This document shows, one piece after another, positions 33,299 through 42,317 of a stretch of 64,000 nucleotides of DNA; the first letter of the stretch is position 1, and each line of letters starts with the position of its first letter. This stretch comes from Meiothermus sp. Its GTDB lineage: Bacteria; Deinococcota; Deinococci; Deinococcales; Thermaceae. The position numbers and the translations under genes are program-made. Location: positions 869,803 through 933,802 of the forward strand of contig NZ_BPIJ01000002.1 of the NCBI RefSeq assembly GCF_026004055.1, read 5' to 3'. The notes under the pieces are model-generated. The model saw only the letters and a program-made list of their open reading frames with translations, was not told the DNA's origin and ran no database searches.

Positions 33299-33320
33299 CC
33301 TGGGCTGTAATTTTAGCACA

Positions 33321-33352
33321 TTGACCATAAAAGATTTTAGATATAAAATCTT
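33321..33352 (+). promoter_or_regulatory. Promoter with overlapping GntR operator palindrome
   Basis: -35 TTGACC (33321-33326), 17-base spacer, -10 TAAAAT (33344-33349). The perfect palindrome AAGATTTTA-GATA-TAAAATCTT (33331-33352) covers spacer and -10, so a bound repressor would block the polymerase. AAAGGAGG and the first gene follow. A related palindrome lies before the Gfo/Idh gene at 46129. Confidence 0.75.
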
Positions 33353-33374
33353 CCGCAAAGTAAAGGAGGCGTTG

Positions 33375-33719
33375 GTGGCACATAGAGCGTTAGCGCATAA
33401 AAGCACCGATGATGTGGCAGTGGCTGTAGCCGACCTCAAAGCAGGCGAGGAACTCACCATCCACAGCCTAGAAGGCGGCAAGGCCCATAAGGTCAAACTG
33501 CTGGAGGATGTGCCCCTGGGGCACAAAATCGCCCTTAAGGACATGCCCGAGGGCCATGTGGTGATCGAATACGGCGAGAAGGTAGGCAAGATGACCCAGC
33601 CGGTGCGGAAGGGCGGCTATGTGCATGTCCACAACATCCGGACGCTGCGCTGGGATTATGGCCAAAAAAGCAAGACTGCCAAGCCCAAAGCCCAAAGCAG
33701 GGCCAAAGGGGGCCGCTGA
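33375..33719 (+). CDS. suyA: SAF-domain small subunit, SuyA-like sulfolactate sulfo-lyase subunit
   Basis: A 114-aa protein consisting of one SAF domain (DDVAVAVADLKAGEEL, LLEDVPLGHKIALKDM, GKMTQPVRKGGYVHVHNIRT) with a basic tail. Such small subunits pair with UxaA-type large subunits; stand-alone forms ending GGxVHVHN occur in altronate dehydratase and in SuyA of (2R)-sulfolactate sulfo-lyase. Neighbouring SlcC- and ComC-like genes favour SuyA. GTG 33375 is five bases after AGGAGG. Its stop overlaps the next start. Confidence 0.68.
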   Translation: MAHRALAHKSTDDVAVAVADLKAGEELTIHSLEGGKAHKVKLLEDVPLGHKIALKDMPEGHVVIEYGEKVGKMTQPVRKGGYVHVHNIRTLRWDYGQKSKTAKPKAQSRAKGGR

Positions 33720-34897
33720 TGCCCAGAAAAACCACTGCTAAAAAGATGCAGCTCACCGGCTACCGGCGCCCCAACGGCGCGGTGGGGGTGCGTAACCACG
33801 TGCTGATTCTGCCGGTGGACGACCTTTCCAACGCAGCAGCGGAAGGGGTGGCCCGGCTCATCAACGGCACCACCGCCCTGCCACACCCCTACGGGCGCTT
33901 GCAGTTTGGCGCAGACCTCGAGCTCACCTTCCGCACCCTCTCGGGCCACGGGGCCAACGCCAACGTGCACGGGGTGGTGGTAATCGGCATCGAGCCCAAA
34001 TGGACCGACCGGGTAGCCTCGGCCATTGCCAAAACCGGCAAGCCCGTCGAGACCTTCTCCATCGAGCGCCACGGCGACCTCAACGTGATTAACGCCGCCA
34101 GCCGGGTGGCCTACCAGATGGTGCAGGATGCCTCTGAGCTGCGGCGTGAGCCGATCCAGGTGTCCGAGTTGGTGCTCTCTATCAAGTGCGGCGAGTCCGA
34201 CCCCACCCTGGGTCTGGCCGGCAACAAGGCCCAGGGCCGGGCGGTAGACCGGCTGGTGGATATGGGGGCCTCGGTCATTTTTGGCGAGACCTCCGAGCTC
34301 ACCGGCGGGGAGCACCTGATTGCCAACCGCTGCGCCACCCCGGCTCTCAAGCGCAAATTCATGCAGATTTACCAGGACTATATCGCCATGATCGAGGCCC
34401 AGGGCGTAGACCTGCTGGGCTCCCAGCCCACCGAGGGCAACATCCGCGGGGGCCTTTCCACCATCGAAGAAAAAGCCCTGGGCAACATCCAGAAAACCGG
34501 CACCCGCCCGGTCAATGCAGTCCTGAACTACGCCGAGCCGGTGAAACCCGGCCAGGGGCTGGTCTTCATGAACAGCTCCTCGGCCGGAGCCGAGCAGGTC
34601 ACGCTCTGTGCGGCGGGGGGCAGCGTGCTGCACTTCTTCACCACCGGCCAGGGCAACATCGTGGGGCACCCCCTGATCCCGGTGATCAAGGTCTCGCCCA
34701 ACCCCATCACCTGCTCCACCATGGGCGAGCACATCGACGTGAAGCTGCCCGACCTGCTCGTAGGCGACATCAACCTGGATCAGGCCGCCGACCGCATCCT
34801 GGAGGTGTTCGAGCGTACCGTCAACGGACGCCTGACTGCGGCTGAGTTGCTGCGGCACAACGAGTTCGTGATTACCAAGCTCTATCCAAGTGCCTAA
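33719..34897 (+). CDS. suyB: UxaA-family large subunit, SuyB-like sulfolactate sulfo-lyase
   Basis: A 392-aa UxaA-family lyase. Typical segments are YRRPNGAVGVRNHVLILPV, LSIKCGESDPTLGLAGN with the conserved cysteine, GGLSTIEEKALGNIQKTGTR, and FFTTGQGNIVGHPLIPVIK, where altronate dehydratases usually have TTGRGTP. From memory the C-terminus (NGRLTAAELLRHNEF) is closer to SuyB. SuyAB splits (2R)-3-sulfolactate into pyruvate and sulfite. A sugar-acid dehydratase is the alternative. Confidence 0.66.
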   Translation: MPRKTTAKKMQLTGYRRPNGAVGVRNHVLILPVDDLSNAAAEGVARLINGTTALPHPYGRLQFGADLELTFRTLSGHGANANVHGVVVIGIEPKWTDRVASAIAKTGKPVETFSIERHGDLNVINAASRVAYQMVQDASELRREPIQVSELVLSIKCGESDPTLGLAGNKAQGRAVDRLVDMGASVIFGETSELTGGEHLIANRCATPALKRKFMQIYQDYIAMIEAQGVDLLGSQPTEGNIRGGLSTIEEKALGNIQKTGTRPVNAVLNYAEPVKPGQGLVFMNSSSAGAEQVTLCAAGGSVLHFFTTGQGNIVGHPLIPVIKVSPNPITCSTMGEHIDVKLPDLLVGDINLDQAADRILEVFERTVNGRLTAAELLRHNEFVITKLYPSA

Positions 34898-34921
34898 AGC
34901 CAGAGGCTCTTGCCTTCAGCT

Positions 34922-35848
34922 ATGATTATCGTTTGCGAGTTCATCACGCCCAGCGGCCTGGAACGCCTCAAACAGGGGGGCCTCGAGGTTTTCTACGACC
35001 CCAACCTCTGGAAAGACCGCGAGGCCCTTAAGGCCAAGCTGGCGAACGCGACCGCCCTGATAGTGCGCAACCAGACCCTGGTGAATGCCGACCTGCTGGC
35101 CGCAGCGCCGAAGCTTAAGGTGGTGGGGCGGCTGGGGGTGGGCCTGGATAACATCGTGCAGGCCGACCTAAAGGCCCGAGGGGTGCAGCTTTACTTTGCC
35201 CGGGGCATCAATGCGGGCGCCGTGGCCGAGTACGTGCTGGCCGCCATGTTGCACCTGGCCCGCAACATCGCCGGGGGGGCTGCCCATGTGGCCGGGGGTG
35301 GCTGGAACCGCGCGGCTTTTGGGGGCTTCGAGCTGGCGGGCAAGACCCTGGGGCTTCTGGGCCTGGGCGAGGTGGGTTTGCGGGTGGCCAAGCGGGCCCG
35401 GGCCTTCGGCATGAAGGTCGTGGCCGCCGACCCCATGCGCCTGCCCTGGGAGAGCGCGGTGGAAGACCTAGAGATTCGGCTGCTCTCCACCGCCGAGGTG
35501 CTGCGAAAGGCCCAGTTCCTCTCGCTGCATGCGCCCCTGACGCCCGAGACCCGGGAGCTGATCCGGGCCGAGACCCTGGCCTGGATGCCCAAAGGGAGCT
35601 ATCTGATTAACACCGCGCGGGGCGAGCTGGTCAACCAGGCCGACCTGGTGGCTGCTTTGCGCTCAGGCCATCTGGCGGGGGCGGTGCTGGATGTGGTTGA
35701 CCCCGAGCCCCTGCCGGCGGAGCATGTGCTGCGGGGTGTGGATAACCTGTGGATAACCCCCCATGTGGCCGGTCTGACCGCCGAGGCCCAGGAAGCGGTG
35801 GGGCTGCGGGTGGCCGAAGGGGTGCTGAACCTATTGGGGGTGGCATGA
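34922..35848 (+). CDS. slcC: D-isomer 2-hydroxyacid dehydrogenase, SlcC-like
   Basis: A 308-aa NAD-dependent dehydrogenase. It has an N-terminal catalytic half with LIVRNQTLVNADLLAAAPKL, an NAD fold LGLLGLGEVGLRVAKRA, and the catalytic Arg in NTARGELV, Glu in DVVDPEPLP and His in ITPHVAGLT. SlcC, which oxidises (S)-sulfolactate to sulfopyruvate, is of this family, and the company of SuyAB- and ComC-like genes points that way. Phosphoglycerate dehydrogenase-like activity on another hydroxyacid remains possible. ATG 34922 is preferred to TTG 34910. Confidence 0.68.
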   Translation: MIIVCEFITPSGLERLKQGGLEVFYDPNLWKDREALKAKLANATALIVRNQTLVNADLLAAAPKLKVVGRLGVGLDNIVQADLKARGVQLYFARGINAGAVAEYVLAAMLHLARNIAGGAAHVAGGGWNRAAFGGFELAGKTLGLLGLGEVGLRVAKRARAFGMKVVAADPMRLPWESAVEDLEIRLLSTAEVLRKAQFLSLHAPLTPETRELIRAETLAWMPKGSYLINTARGELVNQADLVAALRSGHLAGAVLDVVDPEPLPAEHVLRGVDNLWITPHVAGLTAEAQEAVGLRVAEGVLNLLGVA

Positions 35849-36843
35849 AGGTTCCTTATCCCGATCTCAGGCGGGCGGTCTTTAGCCACTTCCACCACCT
35901 GGGGTTGGCTCCGAACCACGCCGATGAGCTGGCCGAGGTGATCCTCGAGGCCGAACTCGAGGGCAACCATGGGCATGGCCTCACCCGGATCGCCCAGTAC
36001 ACCGCCCAGCTCCAAGCCGGCGGGCTCAACCCCAGGCCGCAGATGCGCCTGGAGCGCCCCAAGCCCGCGGTGGCGGTGTTGCACGCCGATGGCGCACCGG
36101 GGCCGGTGGCCGGGCTCTTGGCGGTGCGTGCGCTGGCTCCGATGGCTAGGGAGCAGGGGAGTGCAACCCTGGCCGTGCGCGGCGCCGGACACTCGGGGGT
36201 CTTGTCGGCCTACGTGGGCCGGCTGGCCCGGCAGGGTCTGGTGGCCCTGGCCTTTGCCAACACCCCGCCTGCCATCGCTCCAGGGCCGCTGCTGGGCACC
36301 AATCCCATGGCCCTGGGTGCGCCGTCAGACCCCCAACCCATCGTTATCGACACCTCCATCTCGGTGGTGGCCCGGGGCAAGATTATCGCTGCCTCCAAAA
36401 AGGGCGAGCCCATTCCGGAGGGCTGGGCGCTCGACAAAGAAGGCCGCCCCACCACCGATGCCAAAGCCGCCCTGGAAGGCTCCTTGATTCCTATTGGGGA
36501 GGGGAAAGGGTATGCGCTGGCGGTGCTGGTGGAAATCCTGGCCGGGGCGCTGGCGGGGGATATCCTCTCGCCCGATCTGCCCCTGCCCTGGATGCCCCCG
36601 GAGCAGGCCGCCAAGCCGGGGCTTTTGTTGATGGCGCTCGAGCCCGGCGCCTTCGGTACGGGCTATGCGGGCCGGGTGGCCCAGCTTATCCAGGCTCTTG
36701 AAGCGGTCGGAGGCCGGATTCCCGGTGCCCGCCGAGCCGCTTTGCGAGAGAAAGCTATGCAAGAAGGAGTGGAAGTAGGCGAGACACTACTGGCCGAACT
36801 CGGTAAACTAGGCCTGCGTCTACAAGAAGGAGGAACCGCATGA
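35845..36843 (+). CDS. comC: Malate/lactate (Ldh2) family dehydrogenase, ComC-like
   Basis: A 332-aa NAD-dependent oxidoreductase of the MDH2/LDH2 family. It has HGHGLTRIAQYTAQLQAGG, the conserved His in VRGAGHSGVLSAYV, LLGTNPMALGAP, and IGEGKGYALAVLVEILAG. ComC, (R)-sulfolactate dehydrogenase, belongs here; with SlcC it inverts (S)- to (R)-sulfolactate through sulfopyruvate so that SuyAB can act. ATGA overlaps with both neighbouring genes show one tightly coupled operon. Confidence 0.7.
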   Translation: MKVPYPDLRRAVFSHFHHLGLAPNHADELAEVILEAELEGNHGHGLTRIAQYTAQLQAGGLNPRPQMRLERPKPAVAVLHADGAPGPVAGLLAVRALAPMAREQGSATLAVRGAGHSGVLSAYVGRLARQGLVALAFANTPPAIAPGPLLGTNPMALGAPSDPQPIVIDTSISVVARGKIIAASKKGEPIPEGWALDKEGRPTTDAKAALEGSLIPIGEGKGYALAVLVEILAGALAGDILSPDLPLPWMPPEQAAKPGLLLMALEPGAFGTGYAGRVAQLIQALEAVGGRIPGARRAALREKAMQEGVEVGETLLAELGKLGLRLQEGGTA

Positions 36844-38093
36844 AGAAGCTCTTTTGGCTATTGGTTGCAGTGTTGGTGATGTCGACTGCGCTGGCTCAGC
36901 AAACCCGTTTGCGGGTGTTCGTGGGGGGGCAGCAGCGCCCGGATGTGATGCGCAAAATCCTGGATATCTATCAGTCGCGCAACCCCGGGGTGCGGGTGGA
37001 GATTGAAGTAGGAGGCGCTACCTCCGACCAGCAGCAGCAGTATCTGACCACCGTGCTGGCCTCGCGTGACCCCAGCATCGATGCCATCCTGATTGATGTG
37101 ATTCGGCCTGCCCAGTATGCGGCGGCCAAATGGGCCGATACCCTGGATAAGTACCTGCCGGCGGCTTCCAGAAATGCCCTGTTGCAGCAGTACCTACCGG
37201 CCTATGCCAAGGCCAACCTGATCAATGGTCAGCTCATTGCGCTGCCCAGCTTCGCCGACGCGCAGTTTTTGTACTACCGCAAAGACCTGCTGGATAAGTA
37301 CGGCCTGAAGCCCCCTACCACCTGGGACGAGGCCATCAAGCAGGCCCAGACCATCCTGGCCGGTGAGCGCAACCCCAACCTGAACGGCATCGGCTTCATG
37401 GGTAACATCTCCGAAGGCACCGTGTGCAGCTTTTTGTTGCCGGTATGGGCCGCCGGGGGCGATGTAGATCAGGATGGCAAGCTGGTCTTGACCGAGGCCC
37501 AGGCCCGGGCTTCGCTGCAGTTCTGGCTCGACCTGATGGACAAGCACAAGGTCTCGCCGCCCAATATGGCCGAAAAGGCCCAGGACACCATCCGCCAGGA
37601 GATGCAGGCTGGGCGCTGGATTTTTGGCACCCTGTTTGCTTACGCCTGGAATAGGTTCCAAAACGATGCCGATAGCCAGGTCAAGGGCAAGATTGGGGTG
37701 GTGCCACTGCCCAAGTTTGAGGGCGGGCGTCCGGCCTCCTGCCTGGGTGGCTGGCAGTGGACCATCTCCGATTTCTCCAAAAACAAGGCCCAGGCCTACA
37801 AGCTGGTGCGCTACCTCAGCAGCCCCGAGGTCTCGAAGATTCTGGCCATTGAGGCCTCCAACCTACCGGTCTTCCCCTCGCTTTACCGCGACCCCGACGT
37901 GCTAAAAGCCAACCCCTGGTTCGCCGACGCCCTGCCGGTGGTGCAAGCGGCCCGGGCCCGCCCGGTGCACCCGCGCTACCCCGAGGTGGCCGATGTGCTG
38001 CGCAAAGCGCTGAACGCGGTGCTGGCCCGCACCAAGACCCCTGAGGTGGCCGCCAAAGAAGTCATTGACGGCCTGCGCGCCATTTACCGCTAG
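36840..38093 (+). CDS. ABC transporter solute-binding protein (sugar family 1)
   Basis: A 417-aa periplasmic or lipid-free binding protein with signal peptide ending ALAQ. It has the family-1 layout: VFVGGQQRPDVMRKILDIYQ, ALPSFADAQFLYYRKDLLDK and, near the end, LKANPWFADALPVVQAARAR. It captures the transported sugar. The operon context suggests a sulfosugar or its glycoside. A stable hairpin follows the stop, which often protects the binding-protein mRNA. Confidence 0.88.
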   Translation: MKKLFWLLVAVLVMSTALAQQTRLRVFVGGQQRPDVMRKILDIYQSRNPGVRVEIEVGGATSDQQQQYLTTVLASRDPSIDAILIDVIRPAQYAAAKWADTLDKYLPAASRNALLQQYLPAYAKANLINGQLIALPSFADAQFLYYRKDLLDKYGLKPPTTWDEAIKQAQTILAGERNPNLNGIGFMGNISEGTVCSFLLPVWAAGGDVDQDGKLVLTEAQARASLQFWLDLMDKHKVSPPNMAEKAQDTIRQEMQAGRWIFGTLFAYAWNRFQNDADSQVKGKIGVVPLPKFEGGRPASCLGGWQWTISDFSKNKAQAYKLVRYLSSPEVSKILAIEASNLPVFPSLYRDPDVLKANPWFADALPVVQAARARPVHPRYPEVADVLRKALNAVLARTKTPEVAAKEVIDGLRAIYR

Positions 38094-38103
38094 TTTTTTC
38101 TCC

Positions 38104-38145
38104 GCGCCTCGAGCCGCATTGAAGGCTTGTTGTGGCTCGAGGCGC
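38104..38145 (+). promoter_or_regulatory. Stable hairpin between binding-protein and permease genes
   Basis: A perfect 12-bp stem, GCGCCTCGAGCC (38104-38115) with GGCTCGAGGCGC (38134-38145), and an 18-base loop. It is a likely partial terminator or mRNA-stabilising structure giving more binding protein than permease. Confidence 0.6.
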
Positions 38146-38163
38146 TCTTAGGCAAGGTATCGC

Positions 38164-39069
38164 ATGACCAAGCCAGGTAAACCCTACCGCCGCAGCTTCG
38201 GCGACCTCTCGGAGCGGGCGCTGGCCGTGTGGCTTTTGCTTCCGGCGGGCTTGTTGCTGGGCTTTGTGGCGCTGTATCCGGTGCTGCGCCTCATCTACAC
38301 CAGTTTTTTCCAGTACCAGCTTACCCTGGGCCCCGAGGCCAGTTTTGCCGGCTTGGCCAACTACGTTGCGGCGCTGCAAGACCCGCGCTTCTGGAACGCC
38401 CTCAAAAACACCGCCCTGATTGTGCTGGTTACGGTGCCGGGGGCTTTGGTGGTGGGGCTGCTGCTGGCCCTGCTAGCCAACCTGCCTTTTCGGGTCAAAT
38501 GGCCGGTGCGGCTGGGGCTGCTTTTGCCCTGGGCCTTGCCGCTGGTGTTTGTGGGCCTCATCTTCCAGTGGTTCTTCGATAGCCAGTACGGGGTGGTCAA
38601 CGACTGGATTGTGCGGCTGGGGGGTGAGCGGCAGTTCTGGCTCTTCAGGCCCGACCTGGCCTTTGTGGCCATCTGTTTTACCATCATCTGGAAGACCAGC
38701 TCGTTCGTGGCCCTGATTCTGCTGGCCGGCCTGCAGACCATCCCCAAAGAGCTCTACGAAGCCGCCCAGGTAGACGGCGCGAGCCGCTGGCAAAGCTTCT
38801 GGCGGGTCACCCTTCCGCTGCTGACACCGGCCATTCTGGTGGCCCTGATTTTCCGTACCATCACCGCCTTTCAGACCTTCGACATCCCTTACGCCATGAC
38901 CAAAGGGGGGCCGGGCAACGCCACCGAGACCCTGGCCATGTATGTGCGGGTGACCAGCATCGAAAACCTGAACTTTGGCTATGGCTCGGCCCTGGCGGTG
39001 CTGCTGTTCTTGATCAGCATGGCCATCACCGTAGTCTACCTGCGCTATATCCGAGGCGCCGATGAGTAG
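38164..39069 (+). CDS. Sugar ABC transporter permease 1 (MalF-type)
   Basis: A 301-aa membrane protein with six predicted helices. It carries the EAA loop EAAQVDGASRWQSFWRVTLP near residue 199, which docks the ATPase. It follows the binding protein and precedes the second permease, as in carbohydrate uptake family 1 transporters. Confidence 0.9.
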   Translation: MTKPGKPYRRSFGDLSERALAVWLLLPAGLLLGFVALYPVLRLIYTSFFQYQLTLGPEASFAGLANYVAALQDPRFWNALKNTALIVLVTVPGALVVGLLLALLANLPFRVKWPVRLGLLLPWALPLVFVGLIFQWFFDSQYGVVNDWIVRLGGERQFWLFRPDLAFVAICFTIIWKTSSFVALILLAGLQTIPKELYEAAQVDGASRWQSFWRVTLPLLTPAILVALIFRTITAFQTFDIPYAMTKGGPGNATETLAMYVRVTSIENLNFGYGSALAVLLFLISMAITVVYLRYIRGADE

Positions 39070-39126
39070 GACAACCCCGTACCAAGCAAGTTATCCCGTC
39101 TGCCCGTGCAGCGCTGGGGGGCCCGG

Positions 39127-39954
39127 ATGAAACTTAGCAATCCCCGTATCTGGCTGTGGATAGCCGCGGCCATTGTGGTTTTGAACGGCTTTTTTCCGGC
39201 CCTGTGGATTTTTCTGACCTCCATCAAGGGCGAGGCCGAGCTGACCCGTATCCCCATCACCTACTGGCCGGAGAACCCCACGCTGCAAAACTATGTGCAG
39301 GCTTTCCGCGAGCAGCCCCTGGCCCGCTACTTTCTGAATAGCCTGATTGTGGCGGGTTTTTCCACCGTGCTGTGCGTGGGAGTGGCCAGCCTGGCAGCCT
39401 ACGCGCTGGCCCGGTTGCACGTACCCCGGCGCAACCTGATTCTGTCGCTGCTGGTGGGGGTCTCGATGTTTCCGGTGGCTTCTTTGATGGTGCCGTTGTA
39501 CCAGACTTTTGTGGAGCTGGGGCTGCGCAACACCTATGTGGCCCTGATTTTGCCGCATGCGGCCCTTTCGCTGCCGGTGGCCACCCTCACCCTGGTGAGC
39601 TTTTTTGCCGGAATTCCGCGCGACCTCGAGTCCGCCGCCATGGTAGACGGCAGCACCCGGCTGGGGGCATTGTGGCATGTGGTAGTGCCCCTGGCAGCGC
39701 CTGGGGTATTCACCGCGGCCATTCTGGCGTTTGTGAATAGCTGGGACGAGTTCTTGCTGGCCTCCACCTTGCTCCCCGCCAAGGCCATGCGCACGCTGCC
39801 GGTGGGTATCCAGCTCTACCAGGGCGAGTATGTCTTTCCCTGGCCGCTCATCTCGGCGGCTCTGGTGGTGGCGTTGGTGCCGGTGGCGCTGGTAATTGCC
39901 CTCTTCCAGGAGCGGGTGGTGGGGGGTCTGACGCAGGGAGGGGTGAAGGGTTGA
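39127..39954 (+). CDS. Sugar ABC transporter permease 2 (MalG-type)
   Basis: A 275-aa membrane protein with six predicted helices and the EAA-type loop (ESAAMVDGSTRLGALWHVVV). ATG 39127 follows GGGGGGCCCGG; a GTG at 39106 would add seven residues. No ATPase gene is present in the operon, so a shared MsmX/MalK-type ATPase encoded elsewhere is expected. A 195-base gap without a recognisable gene follows. Confidence 0.88.
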   Translation: MKLSNPRIWLWIAAAIVVLNGFFPALWIFLTSIKGEAELTRIPITYWPENPTLQNYVQAFREQPLARYFLNSLIVAGFSTVLCVGVASLAAYALARLHVPRRNLILSLLVGVSMFPVASLMVPLYQTFVELGLRNTYVALILPHAALSLPVATLTLVSFFAGIPRDLESAAMVDGSTRLGALWHVVVPLAAPGVFTAAILAFVNSWDEFLLASTLLPAKAMRTLPVGIQLYQGEYVFPWPLISAALVVALVPVALVIALFQERVVGGLTQGGVKG

Positions 39955-40149
39955 GGGACTTATGGACGATGGTTGTTAGTCGGTGGCGAGTAGCTCGTCT
40001 AAATAGCTTTGTAGTCCCAAATCCGAGTGTATTCTTCGCCTGACGAAGCAGTCCAGAACAAGCCAGCCTGCGGTTTGCCAGAGGAGTACAGGTTGGCGAT
40101 GTAATAGCCCATCGTCGGTAGCCAGAAGGATGCTTGTAATCTATCGACA

Positions 40150-41481
40150 ATGCGTCATCCACTTATGCTACGAATCGGTTTAGTTCCCATCGTGCGACCC
40201 CTTTTTCGGGGCTCGAGGTTCGGCCTCGAGCACACCTCAAAAGAGGCCTTAGAAGCCCTGGGGCACAAGCTGGGCTTTGAGCTGGCCTATGTGTCGGAGC
40301 CGGTGGCCGATGCGGCCCAGGCTGAGGCCGCAGCCCGTGCAGCCCAGATGGCCAAGCTGGACTTGTTGCTGGTGCAGCACGTAACCTTTGCCACCGGCGA
40401 CGCTTTCTTGCCCTTACTGAAGCTGCCCATTCCGGTGGGGCTCTGGGCCCTGCCCGAGGTGTGGGACACCGGGCCCCTGCCGCAGAATGCCATCTGTGGG
40501 CTCAACTTGGGGGTTTCGCTGGCCGAGAGGCCGACCAAATGGTTCTACGGAGCGGTCGAGGATCCCTGGTTTCAGACCCGCCTGAAGCTCACCCTGGGGG
40601 CTTTGCGCGGCGCCAGGGTGCTGCGCGAAGGGCGGGTGCTTGCTTTGGGCGGCCACGCACCGGGTTTTTTTGCTTTTGATGCGCTCCCGGAGACCGGCCT
40701 GACGGTAGAAAAGGCCCAACTAGACGAGCTATGGCAGGCCTTGGCAAGCGTAAGCGAGGCTGAGGTAGCCGAGCGTGCAGCGGCCTTCCGCGAGCTTTCC
40801 GAGTACCCGGTCGAAGCGCTCCGCGAGCTGTTTCGCCTCGAGCTGGCCCTGGAAAAGCTGGCCCGGCCCTACGACGGGGTGGCCCTGCGCGAGTGGCCCG
40901 AAATTCCCGACCGGCTGGGGGTAATGGCCTACGCAGCCATGGCTCGCCTGGCCGATGCAGGCTATACCCTGGCCCCCGAGGGCGATGTGATGGGCCTGGC
41001 CAGCCTGCTGGCCCTGCGGGCCATCTCAGGCCAGCCGGCCATACTGCTGGACATCTCGCACTTTTCGCCCAAGGGGATCATGCTCTGGCACGGCGGCGAG
41101 GCCCCCCAGGCCTGGGCCGGGAGCCCCACCCGGCTGGTGCCGCACTTCAACCGCAACCTGCCGGCGGTGCGCGATATGCCCCTCCGGGCCGGGCCCATCA
41201 CGGGCCTGCGGCTGCTGCCGGGGCGCAAAGCGGTGGTGCATGGGGGCCTGCTAACCGGCGAAAAAGGCTACGACGGCGACTCAGGCTACCTCACCCGCCC
41301 CACCTGGGCGGCCGCGCCCCTCACCCCAAGGCAGTTTCTGGCCAGCTGGTTCAACCACCGCATCCCCCACCACCTGGCGGTGGGGATGGGCGCTTTCGAG
41401 GAAGCACTACTGGAGATGTGCGCCTGGCTGGGTTTAGAGGTGCTGCCCGCCCGCCCGGAGGAGCATAGACTGGTATGGTGA
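40150..41481 (+). CDS. L-fucose/arabinose isomerase-like protein, candidate sulfoquinovose isomerase
   Basis: A 443-aa protein of the fucose/arabinose isomerase fold. The N-terminal half is a Rossmann-like region (LLVQHVTFATGDAFLPLLKL). The C-terminal half has the metal-site pattern APEGDVMGLASLLALRAISG, LLDISHF and IMLWHGGEAP, where Glu, Asp and His bind the divalent metal. Directly before the kinase and aldolase, it may isomerise sulfoquinovose to sulfofructose. The start is uncertain (ATG 40150 or 40165). It overlaps the kinase start by seven bases. Confidence 0.68.
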   Translation: MRHPLMLRIGLVPIVRPLFRGSRFGLEHTSKEALEALGHKLGFELAYVSEPVADAAQAEAAARAAQMAKLDLLLVQHVTFATGDAFLPLLKLPIPVGLWALPEVWDTGPLPQNAICGLNLGVSLAERPTKWFYGAVEDPWFQTRLKLTLGALRGARVLREGRVLALGGHAPGFFAFDALPETGLTVEKAQLDELWQALASVSEAEVAERAAAFRELSEYPVEALRELFRLELALEKLARPYDGVALREWPEIPDRLGVMAYAAMARLADAGYTLAPEGDVMGLASLLALRAISGQPAILLDISHFSPKGIMLWHGGEAPQAWAGSPTRLVPHFNRNLPAVRDMPLRAGPITGLRLLPGRKAVVHGGLLTGEKGYDGDSGYLTRPTWAAAPLTPRQFLASWFNHRIPHHLAVGMGAFEEALLEMCAWLGLEVLPARPEEHRLVW

Positions 41482-42317
41482 AGGTTCTGACCGTGGGCTG
41501 GGCCAACCTCGACCAGCGCTACTACATCGAAGTGTTTCCGCCCCGCGAGAGCCGCACCGGGGTGCGGGCCTACCGCGAGACCATTGGAGGCCCCGCCGCG
41601 GTGGCGGCGGTGGCGGCGGCCCGCCTGGGGGCCGAGGCCCACCTGCTGAGCCGCCGGGGCGACGATGCTGCCGGCGAGCGCCTGGAAGAGATGCTACAGG
41701 CCGAAGGGGTCAAGGCCCATTTCCAACTGGGTGCGGCCACCCCGGTCTCGGCGGTGCTGGTGACGCCGGAGGGCGAGCGCTACATTTTCCCCTACCGGCC
41801 CGCCCTGCCCGAGGAGCTGGTGCTGAACGAGGAACGTCTGCTCAAAGGGGTGGGGGCGTTGCTCTTGGACGGGCGCTGGGCTGCTGCCGGCTATGGGCTA
41901 GGCCAGGCTGCACGGGAGCGCGGTATTCCGGTGGTGCTTGACCTCGACCGCGACCGCGACGATGACTGGATGCTGACCCAGGTCGCCACCCATGTGGTGG
42001 CCTCGGAGGAGCTGGCCGCCAAGCTGGGGGGCCTCGAGGCCCTCCTGGCCCGTTTGCAGGCCCTGGGGGTGTTTGCCGCCGTGACCCTGGGGGCCGAGGG
42101 GGTGGCGTATGCCGGTGGTCGTCTACCGGCCCACCGGGTTCATGTGCAGGACACCACCGGGGCGGGGGACGTGTTTCATGGAGCCTTTACGCTGGCCGTG
42201 GCCGAGGGCAAAGGGAATGTGGAGGCGCTCGAGTTCGCCAGTGCGGTGGCCGCCCTGCACTGCGCCAAGGGCCAGCCCCCCACCCTGGCCGAGGTGCGGG
42301 CCTTTTTGGGGGGGTGA
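41475..42317 (+). CDS. PfkB-family kinase, YihV-like (candidate sulfofructose kinase)
   Basis: A 280-aa ribokinase-family sugar kinase. The N-terminal signature GGPAAVAAVAAARLGAEAHL and C-terminal DTTGAGDVFHGAFTLAVAEG closely recall E. coli YihV, which phosphorylates 6-deoxy-6-sulfofructose. The lid opening GWANLDQRYYIEVFP also fits. The catalytic base is Asp in GAGDVF. With the isomerase-like and aldolase-like neighbours it completes the upper sulfo-Embden-Meyerhof logic. A fructose- or keto-acid-specific kinase is the alternative. Confidence 0.75.
   Translation: MVKVLTVGWANLDQRYYIEVFPPRESRTGVRAYRETIGGPAAVAAVAAARLGAEAHLLSRRGDDAAGERLEEMLQAEGVKAHFQLGAATPVSAVLVTPEGERYIFPYRPALPEELVLNEERLLKGVGALLLDGRWAAAGYGLGQAARERGIPVVLDLDRDRDDDWMLTQVATHVVASEELAAKLGGLEALLARLQALGVFAAVTLGAEGVAYAGGRLPAHRVHVQDTTGAGDVFHGAFTLAVAEGKGNVEALEFASAVAALHCAKGQPPTLAEVRAFLGG

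Noticed and set aside
33375-34897. Reading SuyA/SuyB as altronate or galactarate dehydratase halves
   Set aside because: Not fully excluded, but hexuronate genes (uxaB, uxaC, kdgK-type) are absent while SlcC- and ComC-like dehydrogenases are adjacent, and the large subunit lacks the usual TTGRGTP segment. Kept as the alternative rather than the main call.
39955-40149. Possible small gene or element between permease 2 and the isomerase
   Set aside because: Only a weak distant inverted repeat (GACGATGG/CCATCGTC) and a fragment resembling a REP-type sequence are visible; no frame or clear element boundary.
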